Position numbers and translations under genes: made by a program. This document shows, piece by piece, positions 27,844-36,305 of a stretch of DNA of 64,000 nt. Source of the stretch: Streptomyces sp. M41(2017) (GTDB lineage Bacteria > Actinomycetota > Actinomycetes > Streptomycetales > Streptomycetaceae); NCBI RefSeq assembly GCF_002078175.1, contig NZ_MWFK01000001.1, positions 5,084,001 to 5,148,000 of the forward strand, in the 5' to 3' direction. The stretch's first letter is position 1, and every line of letters starts with the position of its first letter. The notes under the pieces were generated by a model that saw only the letters and a program-made list of their open reading frames with translations, had not been told where the DNA came from and searched no databases.

Positions 27844-28596
27844 TCAGGCGCCGCTGCCGACCCGCACCACCGTGAGGCGGACCGACGAGGAGTTGCCGGA
27901 CACCGGCACCTTGCCCTGCGTCCACTTCACCGTCAGGGAGTCCTTCTCGTCGGGCGGCGTGACCACCAGCGAGGCCGGGGTCGCCGTGTGGGCGCCGCTG
28001 ATCTCCGGGTTGGAGAAGGACAGCCCCGCCCAGGCGCTCTGTCCGGGGGCCAGCTTCACGGTCGTCACCGAGTCCGTGGACCGCTGCGGGTCCGGGCCGA
28101 GCTGCTTGCCGGACGCGTCGACGAACGCCGCGCCCGGGTAGCCGCGCACGGTGCAGGTGCGCCCGGACCGGTTGGTCAGCACGATCGGGAAGTTCTCCTG
28201 GCCGGCACCCGGGTCGTTGCCGCCGACCGAGGCGCGCAGCTCGGAGGTGTGGCACCGGCTGCTCGCGGTGGAGGCGTTGCCCGAGGAGGCGGTGGCGGAG
28301 GCCGAGGCCGCATCGGTCGGGGTGCCCGCCGTGCCGCTGTCCGTGGTGGGGCTCGCGCTCCGGTCGGACGAGCCGGCGGAGCCGGTGTTCGTACCGGTGT
28401 CCCCGGACGCCGGTTCGGCCGTACCGGACAGGCTCTTCGGGGAACCGCTCGGGGTGTCGTTGCCGCAGGCGGTGAGCACGCTCAGCAGCGCCACACCCGC
28501 GAGCAGCGCGGCCCGCCGGGCGGCGGGGGAAAGGCGGCGTGCGGACACCGCGTCGGGCCGGTCCGTGTCCGCCACCGCGCGCCGGAAGGTCGACAT
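27844..28596 (-). CDS. DUF4232 lipoprotein
   Basis: 250 aa. A basic N-terminus and a hydrophobic stretch end in the lipobox SVLTACG, then a Ser/Thr/Ala/Gly-rich linker of about 75 residues. The C-terminal DUF4232 domain (about 115-250) has Cys in SRCHTSELRAS and SGRTCTVRGYPGAAF, the hallmark pair of the family. Function unknown, an exposed extracytoplasmic lipoprotein. ATG 28596 has AAGGAGTGG in the right place. It converges on the ricin fusion gene and lies downstream of the kinase gene on the same strand. Confidence 0.85.
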   Translation of the reverse strand: MSTFRRAVADTDRPDAVSARRLSPAARRAALLAGVALLSVLTACGNDTPSGSPKSLSGTAEPASGDTGTNTGSAGSSDRSASPTTDSGTAGTPTDAASASATASSGNASTASSRCHTSELRASVGGNDPGAGQENFPIVLTNRSGRTCTVRGYPGAAFVDASGKQLGPDPQRSTDSVTTVKLAPGQSAWAGLSFSNPEISGAHTATPASLVVTPPDEKDSLTVKWTQGKVPVSGNSSSVRLTVVRVGSGA

Positions 28597-28619
28597 GTCA
28601 CCACTCCTTGGTCTCTCTT

Positions 28620-28642
28620 CGTACGGGCCTCTCGCCCGTACG
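28620..28642. promoter_or_regulatory. Short dyad between kinase 3' end and DUF4232 start
   Basis: CGTACGGGC (28620-28628) and GCCCGTACG (28634-28642) form a perfect 9-bp dyad 24 bp upstream of the DUF4232 ATG. It may be an operator, a leader hairpin or the kinase terminator. Confidence 0.45.
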
Positions 28643-28754
28643 CACGGCGCGTTGTGCCCCGTCACCCTTCTCCGATGCACCCGCGGAGCGAAAAGTTCGC
28701 GGGATCGGCCGACGAATTTCCCGAGGGCGGCCGAACGGTGCCGTCCGACGCCGG

Positions 28755-30146
28755 TCAGGCCGTCACCCGTACGGAGCCGATCACGCCGTCGACCGCGTTC
28801 CGGTCGCCGCTCTCCTGCCGGATCTGCACGTACACCTGGGGCCGGGCCGCTCCGTCCGCCGGGGTGAGCGCCGCCTCGGTGAGGGACCCGGCGTCGCCCC
28901 GGCAGCCGTCCCAGGTCCGTATCAGCCCGTGCCAGCGGGGGCCGGCGTAGGAGCGGCTGCCGGCGTAGTGGCAGCCGCTGTGCGCGAGCCCGCGGACCTC
29001 GGTGGTCACGTCGCCGTGCTCGCTCAGTCCGACGAAGGCGCCGTCGACACCGCCCGCGCCGAGGTCCTGCCAGCGGGTGAGGTGGTTCGCGACGGCGAGC
29101 CCGGGTTCCGTGCCGTCCCGCAGTCCCAGCGTCCGCGGATTCCAGCCCGAGTCGCGCACCTGGCCGCCCCACGACGCCGGTACCTGTGCGGAGACCCGGC
29201 CCGTACGGTCCTCGACCCGGACGGTCCCCGGCCCGGGATCCCGCGTCAGCAGGACGGCGCCGGCGCCGACCGCGCCGGCCACGACGACCCCCGTCAGCGC
29301 CAGGAGCGCGATGCGCCGGCGGGGCCGGGTCCGTCGGGAGGTGTCCGCGGCCGCCACCGCGTCGGCCAGCCGGTCGAGTTCCGCGGCGAACTCCGCCGCG
29401 GTGGGCCAGCGCCGCTCCCGGTCGGGTTCCATGGCGCGCAGCAGTGCCCGTCGCACGTCCGCCGGGACGTCGGCGCGGAGCCGGTCCGGCCGCTCCACCT
29501 TCCCCGGCGGGCCCGGCACCGAACCGGTGACCAGGTGGTAGCCGAGGGCCCCCAGGCTGTACACGTCGGCCCGTGCGTCGATCCCGGAACCGGGCTGGGC
29601 CTGCTCGGGCGGGGTGTAGCCCGCGGAGCCCGCCGCCATGGTGAGTCCGGAGGCCTGGGCGAGGCTCTTCGCCAGCCCGAGGTCGGCCAGCAGCACCCGG
29701 TCGGAGCCGTCGGGGGCGGTGCGCAACAGGACGTTGGACGGCTTGATGTCGCGGTGCACGATGCCGGCCTCGTGCAGGGCCGCCGCCCCGCGCGCCGCCA
29801 GCGCGGTCAGCCGCAGGGCCCGGGCGACGGGCAGCGGTCCGTCCGCCAGCCGGTCGGCGAGGGTGCCCCCGTCGGCGTACTCCATGACGAAGTAGGGCCT
29901 GCCGTCCGGGAGTTCACCGATGTCGTAGACCTGCACGACCCGGTTGGAGTCGGCCTTGCGCAGCAGGCGTGCCTCGGCGAGGAATCGCTCCCGGACATCC
30001 AGCCGGTCCACCCAGTTGTCGGACAGCACTTTCAGGGCCACGGTGGCGTCCAGGTCGTCGTCGTGGGCGAGCCAGACCACGCCGAAACCGCCGGCGCCCA
30101 GGCGCCGGTCCAGACGGTAGCGGCCGATCCGTTCCAGGGAGTGCAT
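28755..30146 (-). CDS. Membrane serine/threonine protein kinase
   Basis: 463 aa. The kinase domain spans about 8-265: GAGGFGVVW loop (18-25), ALKV Lys (39), HRDIKPSNV catalytic loop, DLGLAKS instead of DFG, and YTPPEQ. One TM helix (about 278-300) leads to a ~160-residue outside domain with two Cys (SGCHYAG and WDGCRGD), probably a disulfide, and no PASTA repeats. DLG is common in bacterial kinases and should not abolish activity. It starts 47 bp from a divergent ECF-type sigma gene. Regulation of that sigma factor by phosphorylation is a reasonable inference. Confidence 0.9.
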   Translation of the reverse strand: MHSLERIGRYRLDRRLGAGGFGVVWLAHDDDLDATVALKVLSDNWVDRLDVRERFLAEARLLRKADSNRVVQVYDIGELPDGRPYFVMEYADGGTLADRLADGPLPVARALRLTALAARGAAALHEAGIVHRDIKPSNVLLRTAPDGSDRVLLADLGLAKSLAQASGLTMAAGSAGYTPPEQAQPGSGIDARADVYSLGALGYHLVTGSVPGPPGKVERPDRLRADVPADVRRALLRAMEPDRERRWPTAAEFAAELDRLADAVAAADTSRRTRPRRRIALLALTGVVVAGAVGAGAVLLTRDPGPGTVRVEDRTGRVSAQVPASWGGQVRDSGWNPRTLGLRDGTEPGLAVANHLTRWQDLGAGGVDGAFVGLSEHGDVTTEVRGLAHSGCHYAGSRSYAGPRWHGLIRTWDGCRGDAGSLTEAALTPADGAARPQVYVQIRQESGDRNAVDGVIGSVRVTA

Positions 30147-30193
30147 GCGACTATCATGCCTGGCCTCTGATCGACTCCGAAGGGGAGCATCCA

Positions 30194-30745
30194 GTGCAGG
30201 ACGCGGCGGGGACCGAGGAACTCGCGCTGCGGGCGGCCGCCGGCGACCGGGCGGCCCTCGACGTGCTGCTCCAGCAGGTCCGGCCCGAGGTCGTGCGGCG
30301 CTGCGGACGCTTTCTGCCCTGCCGCGAGGACGCCGAGGAGGCGGCCCAGGACGTGCTCCTCCAGGTGTCCCGGAAGATCACCACGTTCGAGGGCCGCAGC
30401 CGCTTCAGCACCTGGCTCCACACGGTGGTCTCCAACTGTGCCCGGCAGAAGTACCGCGAGCTGAAGCGCCGGGCCGCCGAGCGGCCCGAGGAGATCGACG
30501 CCGCCCAGCACGTCGATCCCCGGACCACGAGCGTGATCGCCGGCTCGCGGATCGACCTGCTGGAGGCGCTGGACCGGCTGGAGCGCGAACACCCCCACCT
30601 GGTGGCGCCGTTGGTGTACCGCGACATCTGTCAGCTGGAGTACGCGGAGGTCGCCGAGCGCGTCGGCATTCCGCTCGGCACGCTCAAGTCCCGCCTCCAC
30701 GAGGCGCGCAAGCAGGTCCGGCCCTGGCTGGCCGACGCTTCCTGA
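30194..30745 (+). CDS. ECF-type RNA polymerase sigma factor
   Basis: 183 aa. Region 2 covers about 20-90 (EDAEEAAQDVLLQVSRKI, FEGRSRFSTWLHTVVSN, then a basic stretch YRELKRR). Region 4 covers about 120-180, with EYAEVAERVGIPLGTLKSRL as the HTH. The start is GTG 30194, behind AAGGGGAG. No anti-sigma gene follows. The only regulator-like neighbour is the divergent kinase. The 47-bp gap is too short for two long promoters, so the transcripts must overlap or share control. Confidence 0.88.
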   Translation: MQDAAGTEELALRAAAGDRAALDVLLQQVRPEVVRRCGRFLPCREDAEEAAQDVLLQVSRKITTFEGRSRFSTWLHTVVSNCARQKYRELKRRAAERPEEIDAAQHVDPRTTSVIAGSRIDLLEALDRLEREHPHLVAPLVYRDICQLEYAEVAERVGIPLGTLKSRLHEARKQVRPWLADAS

Positions 30746-30821
30746 AGCCGGCTCCGCCCCGGGGGCGCGGTCGTCGCGCCGGGGCGCGTGCTGTGCCGGG
30801 ACAGTCCCTAGGCTGCTCCCT

Positions 30822-31316
30822 GTGAAGGAGCAGAGCAGCAGACCGCCACTCGCCGTGTTCGACCTGGACGGCACCCTCGCGGACACTGCGCACCGCCAGC
30901 GGTTCCTGGAGCGCTCGCCGCGGGACTGGGACGCGTTCTTCGCGGCGGCGGCCCAGGACCCACCGCTCGCCGAGGGGGTCGCGCTGGCGCTGAGCAGCGC
31001 GCGCGAGTGCGAGGTCGTCTACCTGACCGGCCGTCCGGAGCGGTGCCGCCGGGACACGGTGGCCTGGCTGGCCGCCCAGGGCCTGCCCGAGGGGCGCATC
31101 TGGATGCGGCGCAACGACGACCGCAGGCCCGCCCGCCGTACCAAACTGGAGATCCTGCGCCGACTCGCGCGGGGCCGGGAGATCCGCGTCCTCGTCGACG
31201 ACGACGAACTCGTCTGCGAGGACGCGGAACGGGCCGGCTTCACGGTCGTACGGGCGCGCTGGGCCGACGCGTCACCTGCGCTGCGGGACGCGCAGGAGGG
31301 GGAGGGGCGCACCTGA
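30822..31316 (+). CDS. HAD-superfamily phosphatase (polynucleotide 3'-phosphatase-like)
   Basis: 164 aa. HAD motif I is FDLDGTLAD (13-21), motif II is YLTGRPERCR, a conserved Lys is in RRTKLEIL, and motif III is VLVDDDELVCEDA. The architecture resembles the phosphatase domain of T4-type polynucleotide kinase. The substrate is unknown. The GTG start at 30822 gives the complete motif I region and sits 76 bp after the sigma gene on the same strand, so it may be read from that promoter. Confidence 0.82.
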   Translation: MKEQSSRPPLAVFDLDGTLADTAHRQRFLERSPRDWDAFFAAAAQDPPLAEGVALALSSARECEVVYLTGRPERCRRDTVAWLAAQGLPEGRIWMRRNDDRRPARRTKLEILRRLARGREIRVLVDDDELVCEDAERAGFTVVRARWADASPALRDAQEGEGRT

Positions 31317-31345
31317 CCCGGGCCGGGCGGAGTCCCGGCGACGCG

Positions 31346-31561
31346 TCAGTCCGCGTCCTCCAGCCGGAATCCGAGCTTCAGGCCGACCTGGTAGTGCTCG
31401 ACCCGCCCGTTCTCGATCTGGCCCCTGACCTGCGTGACCTCGAACCAGTCGAGGTTGCGCAGGGTCTGCGAGGCGCGGGTGACGCCGTTGCGGATCGCCT
31501 GGTCGATGCCTTCGTGCGAGGTCCCGACGATCTCGGTGACCCGGTAGGTGTGGTCGGACAT
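31346..31561 (-). CDS. Dodecin family flavin-storage protein
   Basis: 71 aa, the normal length. MSDHTYRVTEIVGTSHEGID, then QAIRNGVTRASQTLRNLDWFEV and GRVEHYQVGLKLGFRLED, match dodecin throughout. Dodecins assemble as dodecamers that bind flavins (or CoA and FMN in actinobacteria) and buffer them. The start is ATG 31561. It is a stand-alone gene, divergent from the solute-binding lipoprotein. Confidence 0.93.
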   Translation of the reverse strand: MSDHTYRVTEIVGTSHEGIDQAIRNGVTRASQTLRNLDWFEVTQVRGQIENGRVEHYQVGLKLGFRLEDAD

Positions 31562-31667
31562 GCGGGTGCTCCTCTCCGCCGTGGCGGTGGTGCCACGCGT
31601 CATTCCACGGTGCCCCACCCGGTGACGCTGCGCGAGACGGCGGGCCGCCCCGGGTGACGGTGGGCCC

Positions 31668-31697
31668 TTGACGGACCTCATTGGTCCATACCAAAAT
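31668..31697 (+). promoter_or_regulatory. Promoter with DasR-like operator for the solute-binding lipoprotein
   Basis: -35 TTGACG (31668-31673) and a -10-like CAAAAT (31692-31697) are 18 bp apart. Between and overlapping them is the dyad TTGGT-CCAT-ACCAA (31681-31694), close to the GntR-family DasR box (ACTGGTCTAGACCACT). Confidence 0.55.
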
Positions 31698-31781
31698 CCA
31701 CACACCCGTACGAGCACCCCAAGCTCGTCCCCCCCACGCCGGGCCCCTCCCCCCTGTCCGCAAGACAGAACTGGACCCCTC

Positions 31782-33044
31782 GTGAAACGTCGCCTCCTCG
31801 CCGTCGCCTGCGTCAGCGCCTCCCTGCTCACCGCGTGCGGCTCCCTGCCGGGAAGCGGCACGTCACGACACACCGTCACGGTGTGGCTGATGAAGGACAG
31901 CGCCTCCAAGGATTTCCTCAAGCGCTTCACCGAGGACTTCGAGAGCAAGCACGGCGACATCCGGCTCGACATCCGCATCCAGGAGTGGACCGGGATCGGC
32001 GACAAGGTCCAGGCGGCCCTGAAACAGGGTGACGCCGACGCGCCCGACGTCATCGAGGTCGGCAACACCCAGGTGGCGCAGTACGTCGACGTCGGCGGCC
32101 TCAGTGACCTGACCCTGGAATCGATGCGCGACTGGGGCATGAACGACTGGCTGCCCGGCCTCGCCGAGCCCGGCCGGTTCGGCACCCGCCAGTTCGGCGT
32201 CCCCTGGTACGCCGCCAACCGTGTCGTCATCTACCGCAAGGACCTGTTCCGGGCCGCCGGCGTCGAGCAGCCGCCCAAGACGCGCGAGCAGTGGCTCACC
32301 GACACCGAACGCCTCAACACCGCCGGGAACCAGGGCATCTACCTGGCCGGCCAGGACTGGTACACCCTCTCCGGGTTCATCTGGGACGAGGGCGGCGACC
32401 TCGCCGAGGAGTCGCGCTCCGGCAGTTGGACGGGCACGCTCGACACGCCGGCCGCGCTGCGCGGCATCGAGTTCTACCGGCGCCTCCAGGCGCTCGGTGA
32501 CGGACCGGTGGACGCCGACGAGGAACACCCGCCGCAGTCCGGGGTGTTCGCGAAGGGGCGGGTGGCGCAGATCGTGGCGGTGCCCGGACTCGTCCAGGCC
32601 ATCGAGCGCACGAACCCCGATCTGAAGGGCAAGTTGGGCTTCTTCCCCGTGCCCGGCAAGACCGCCGAGAAGCCCGGCGCGGTCTTCACCGGTGGCTCCG
32701 ACCTCGTCGTGCCCGAGAACACCGACGACCGCACCGGTGCCACCGCCGTCATCGCGGCGCTCGCGGGCGCCAAGTGGCAGACGGAACTGGCCAGGACGAT
32801 GAACTACGTCCCCAACAAGTCCAAGCTCGCCGGCGCCGTGTCCGGCGAACCGGGTGTGGCCGCCATGGCGGCGGGGGCCGCGCAGGGCCGGGCGACTCCG
32901 TCCTCGCCGCAGTGGGCCGCCGTCGAGGCGGACAACCCGATCAAGAAGTCCATGACGAAGATCCTCGGCGGAGCCGACCCGGCGACGGAGGCCCGCAAGG
33001 CCTCCGAGAGCATCACGCGCGCGCTGTCCGTGGACGGGGAATGA
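31782..33044 (+). CDS. Orphan extracellular solute-binding lipoprotein (sugar ABC type)
   Basis: 420 aa. Lipobox SLLTACG (Cys near residue 18). The rest is the family 1 periplasmic-binding fold (SBP_bac_1), with VTVWLMKDSASKDFLK near the N-terminus, DVIEVGNTQVAQYV, and FGVPWYAANRVVIYRKD. These bind oligosaccharides for ABC importers. No permease gene is next to it, so it must share a transporter encoded elsewhere. GTG 31782 starts a proper signal peptide (KRRLLAVACVSASLLTAC). Confidence 0.88.
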   Translation: MKRRLLAVACVSASLLTACGSLPGSGTSRHTVTVWLMKDSASKDFLKRFTEDFESKHGDIRLDIRIQEWTGIGDKVQAALKQGDADAPDVIEVGNTQVAQYVDVGGLSDLTLESMRDWGMNDWLPGLAEPGRFGTRQFGVPWYAANRVVIYRKDLFRAAGVEQPPKTREQWLTDTERLNTAGNQGIYLAGQDWYTLSGFIWDEGGDLAEESRSGSWTGTLDTPAALRGIEFYRRLQALGDGPVDADEEHPPQSGVFAKGRVAQIVAVPGLVQAIERTNPDLKGKLGFFPVPGKTAEKPGAVFTGGSDLVVPENTDDRTGATAVIAALAGAKWQTELARTMNYVPNKSKLAGAVSGEPGVAAMAAGAAQGRATPSSPQWAAVEADNPIKKSMTKILGGADPATEARKASESITRALSVDGE

Positions 33045-33109
33045 GCTGACGCCCGCTCCGGGGACGGGGGTGACCGGACGAGGGACGGCCGGGGCGGAGA
33101 GCGGAGCCG

Positions 33110-33148
33110 GCGGGGCCTCCCGGACCGTCTCGGTCCGGGAGGCCCCGC
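33110..33148. terminator. Bidirectional terminator between solute-binding and egtD genes
   Basis: A perfect 17-bp stem (33110-33126 and 33132-33148) with loop GTCTC lies between convergent genes. Confidence 0.9.
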
Positions 33149-33226
33149 GCGCCGATCGGCGGCCGGCCCACGGGTGGTCCGTGCAGGACCCGCGGGCCGC
33201 CGGTCGTCGTCCTCGCCGCCCGGGGG

Positions 33227-34189
33227 TCAGACCGCCGAGCTCAGCGACAGCGCGAAGCGGCCCTCGGTGTCCGTCCACCAGTGCGTCAGGTCGAAGCTCG
33301 CCTCCGCCAGTTCGGCGCGGACGCCCTCCGCGCGGAACTTGGCCGAGATCTCGGTCCGCACCTCCTCGCCCTCGGCGAAGTCGACGGCCAGACCGAGGGC
33401 GCTGATCTTCACGGTCTGCGCGACACGGGACCGCAGCCGCATCTCGATCCACTCGTGCCCGGCGTCCCAGAGCGCGACGTGCTCGAACGCGTCGAGGTCG
33501 AAGTCCGCGCCGAGTTCACGGTCCACGACGCTCAGCACGTTCTTGTTGAACGCCGCCGTCACCCCGGCCGCGTCGTCGTAGGCCGCGATCAGCACCGACG
33601 GTTCCTTCACCAGGTCCGTGCCGAGCAGCAGGGTGTCCCCGGGCGACAGCAGGGATCGTACGGACGTCAGGAACGAGGCACGCTCGGCGGGCAGGAGATT
33701 GCCGATGGTGCCCCCCAGGAACGCCACCAGACGCGGTCCCGGTGTGTCCGGGAGTGTGAGACCGGCAGTGAAGTCGGCGATCAGGGCGTGCACGTTCAGC
33801 TCGGGACGCTCCGCGATCAGCGCGTGCCCGGCCTGCGTGAGCGCGCTCTCACTCACGTCCACGGGGACGTAGGTGTGCAGGTCCGGCAGCGCGTCGAGCA
33901 GATGGCGCGTCTTCTCCGACGAGCCGGAACCCAGCTCGACGAGCGTGCGCGCACCGCTCGCCTCCGCGATCGCGCCCGCCCGCGCGAGCAGGATCTCCCG
34001 CTCGGCGCGCGTCGGGTAGTACTCCGGCAGTTCGGTGATCTTCTCGAACAGCTCGCTGCCGTGCGCGTCGTAGAACCACTTCGGCGGCAGCGTCTTCGGT
34101 GTGTGCCCGAGGCCGTGCAGGACGTCGGCACGCAGGGCCGCCTCGGTGGCGTCCTCGGGAAGGGTGCGGGTCAGCAGGAACGGGCTCAC
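33227..34189 (-). CDS. egtD: L-histidine N-alpha-methyltransferase (EgtD)
   Basis: 320 aa. SAM motif LVELGSGSSEKTRHLLDAL, the N-terminal PPKWFYDAHGSELFEKIT block of the family, and the late HEWIEMRLRS and THWWTDTEGRFAL blocks. It trimethylates histidine to hercynine, the first step of ergothioneine synthesis. GTG 34189 overlaps the egtC stop (GTGA), so it is the last gene of the coupled egtABCD unit. The family and context are both strong. Confidence 0.95.
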   Translation of the reverse strand: MSPFLLTRTLPEDATEAALRADVLHGLGHTPKTLPPKWFYDAHGSELFEKITELPEYYPTRAEREILLARAGAIAEASGARTLVELGSGSSEKTRHLLDALPDLHTYVPVDVSESALTQAGHALIAERPELNVHALIADFTAGLTLPDTPGPRLVAFLGGTIGNLLPAERASFLTSVRSLLSPGDTLLLGTDLVKEPSVLIAAYDDAAGVTAAFNKNVLSVVDRELGADFDLDAFEHVALWDAGHEWIEMRLRSRVAQTVKISALGLAVDFAEGEEVRTEISAKFRAEGVRAELAEASFDLTHWWTDTEGRFALSLSSAV

Positions 34190-34977
34190 GTACGGGGCTC
34201 CTTGCGCTGTGCGGATGCCATGTCGTCGCTCATGTCCTTGAGCGGGGTGAGCAGCACCTCGGTGCGGCTCGCCGTGAGGAGGGTGCGGTCGGGGACCTCC
34301 CGCCATCCCGGGTCGTCGTCGTGCGGCTCGGAGGCCACCACGAGGCGACGGCCCGGCTCCGCGAGGTACCAGAGGGTGTCGCCCCAGGCGGTCGCGGCGA
34401 TGGTCCCGCCGTCGGTCAGCAGCAGGTTGAGGCGTGATCCGGGGGCCGCCTCCGCGACCTCCACGACCGTGTCGGCCAGCGCCTGCCCCTCCGTGTCCCC
34501 GGAGCGCAGCCGGCGCAGTACCAGCGCCCACACGAACGCGGAGTCGCAGCGGGCCTCCAGGGACAGCAGCTCGGCCGCGGGCAGGCCCGACACGAGCGGG
34601 GCGAGGGAGCCGGGCCACCCGAGGACGGCGCCGTTGTGGCTGAACAGCCAGGTGTCCGCGGCGAACGGCGCCGCCGCGGCCTCCCCGTCCGAGCCCGCCA
34701 CGGTCGCGTCCCGCACCGCGGCGAGCACCGCCCGCGACCTGACCACGCGGGCCAGGTCGGCGAACGACGCGTCACCCCAGACGGGCCCGGTGCGCCGGTA
34801 CCGGGCGGGCACCGGATCGCCCTCGGCGTACCAGCCCACGCCGAAACCGTCGGCGTTGACCGTCCCGTGCCGTTGCCTGCGGGGCGCCCAGGACTGCCGG
34901 AACAGGCTGTGCTCCGGCGCGACGAGGAGCGCCCCGAGCGGCTCCTCGTCGCCGAGGAACGCCAGATGACGGCACAT
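34186..34977 (-). CDS. egtC: Gamma-glutamyl-hercynylcysteine sulfoxide hydrolase (EgtC)
   Basis: 263 aa class II (Ntn) glutamine-amidotransferase fold. MCRHLAFLG places the nucleophile Cys at residue 2, exposed after Met removal. NADGFGVGWY, DTWLFSHNGAVLGW and SLEARCDSAFVWAL are family landmarks. It removes the gamma-glutamyl group from the sulfoxide intermediate. ATG 34977 overlaps the egtB stop by 4 bp. Confidence 0.94.
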   Translation of the reverse strand: MCRHLAFLGDEEPLGALLVAPEHSLFRQSWAPRRQRHGTVNADGFGVGWYAEGDPVPARYRRTGPVWGDASFADLARVVRSRAVLAAVRDATVAGSDGEAAAAPFAADTWLFSHNGAVLGWPGSLAPLVSGLPAAELLSLEARCDSAFVWALVLRRLRSGDTEGQALADTVVEVAEAAPGSRLNLLLTDGGTIAATAWGDTLWYLAEPGRRLVVASEPHDDDPGWREVPDRTLLTASRTEVLLTPLKDMSDDMASAQRKEPRT

Positions 34978-36305
34978 CAGGAGGATCCGTCGCGGGCCGT
35001 GCGGAACCCGGCGAAGATCTGCCGCCTGATCGGGTAGTCCCAGTTGCGGAACGTGCCCCGGCAGGCCACCTGGTCCACCGCGAACGAACCACCGCGCAGC
35101 ACCTTGTGGTCGGGCCCGAAGAAGACCTCCGAGTACTCCCTGTACGGGAAGGCGGCGAACCCCGGATACGGCTCCAGGTCGCTCGACGTCCACTCCCACA
35201 CGTCACCGATCAACTGCCGTACGCCGAGCGGTGAGGCACCCGCCGGGTAGCTGCCCGCCGGCGCCGGACGCAGATGACGCTGACCCAGATTGGCGTGCTC
35301 CGGTGTGGGGTCGGCGTCGCCCCACGGGTAGCGGGTGGAACGGCCGGAGACCGGGTCGTGGCGGGCCGCCTTCTCCCACTCCGCCTCCGTGGGCAGCCGC
35401 CGGCCCGCCCAGCGGGCGTACGCGTCGGCCTCGTACCAGCACACGTGCAGAACGGGCTCGTCGGGCGGCACGACCTCGGTGACGCCGAAGCGCCGCCGCA
35501 GCCACTGGCCGCCCTCACGCCGCCAGAACAGCGGCGCCTCGATGCCGTGCGACCGGATGTGGTCCCAGCCCTCCGGCGTCCACCAGCGCGGGTCGCCGTA
35601 GCCGCCGTCGGCCATGAAGGCCTGGTAGGCGCCGTTGGTGACCGGCGTCGTGTCGATGTGGAACGACGGGACCGTACGCCGGTGCGCGGGACGCTCGTTG
35701 TCGAGCGCCCAGGGTTCGGTGGAGGTACCCATCACGAACGGGCCGCCGGGCACCAGGACTTCGGCCGGGCCCGTGAACGGCGCGACCGGACCGGGATCCG
35801 GAGCGGTCAGGGCGGCGGGGCCCCTCCGGAGCTGATGGGTGATCAGCATGGTCTCGTCGTGCTGCTGTTCGTGCTGCGCGATCATGCCGAAGGCGAATCC
35901 GGACTCGGTGAGCCGGCTGCCCCGGAACGCGGCGCTCTCCAGGACGTCGAGCGCCCGGCCGCGCACCTCCGCCGCGTACGTGCGGGCCTCGGCGGGCGGC
36001 AGCAGCGGCAGTTTCGGCCGCTCGGAACGCGCGTGCTCGAACGCGTCGTAGAGCCCGTCGATCTCGGGCCGCAGCGCCTCGCGTCCCGCGACCGCCCGCA
36101 GCAGCCACAGCTCCTCCTGGTTGCCGATGTGCGCGAGGTCCCACACCAGCGGGGACATCAGCGGCGAGTGCTGTGCGGTCAGGTCCGGGTCCTCCACGCA
36201 CGAGGTGAGGAGGGCGGTGCGGTCCCGGGCGGTGACGAGCGCGTCGAGGGCGCGCTCCCTGAGCGACTCCGGATCCGTCAGCGAATCGGGGGCGGGGGCG
36301 GTCAT
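34977..36305 (-). CDS. egtB: Hercynine oxygenase / ergothioneine sulfoxide synthase (EgtB)
   Basis: 442 aa. The N-terminal DinB domain carries the iron ligands in WDLAHIGNQ and AQHEQQHDET. The C-terminal FGE-sulfatase domain has GGPFVMGT, LPTEAEWEKAARHD, GDVWEWTSSD and VLRGGSFA. It joins hercynine and gamma-glutamylcysteine using oxygen and non-heme iron. ATG 36305 overlaps the egtA stop (ATGA). Confidence 0.95.
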   Translation of the reverse strand: MTAPAPDSLTDPESLRERALDALVTARDRTALLTSCVEDPDLTAQHSPLMSPLVWDLAHIGNQEELWLLRAVAGREALRPEIDGLYDAFEHARSERPKLPLLPPAEARTYAAEVRGRALDVLESAAFRGSRLTESGFAFGMIAQHEQQHDETMLITHQLRRGPAALTAPDPGPVAPFTGPAEVLVPGGPFVMGTSTEPWALDNERPAHRRTVPSFHIDTTPVTNGAYQAFMADGGYGDPRWWTPEGWDHIRSHGIEAPLFWRREGGQWLRRRFGVTEVVPPDEPVLHVCWYEADAYARWAGRRLPTEAEWEKAARHDPVSGRSTRYPWGDADPTPEHANLGQRHLRPAPAGSYPAGASPLGVRQLIGDVWEWTSSDLEPYPGFAAFPYREYSEVFFGPDHKVLRGGSFAVDQVACRGTFRNWDYPIRRQIFAGFRTARDGSS

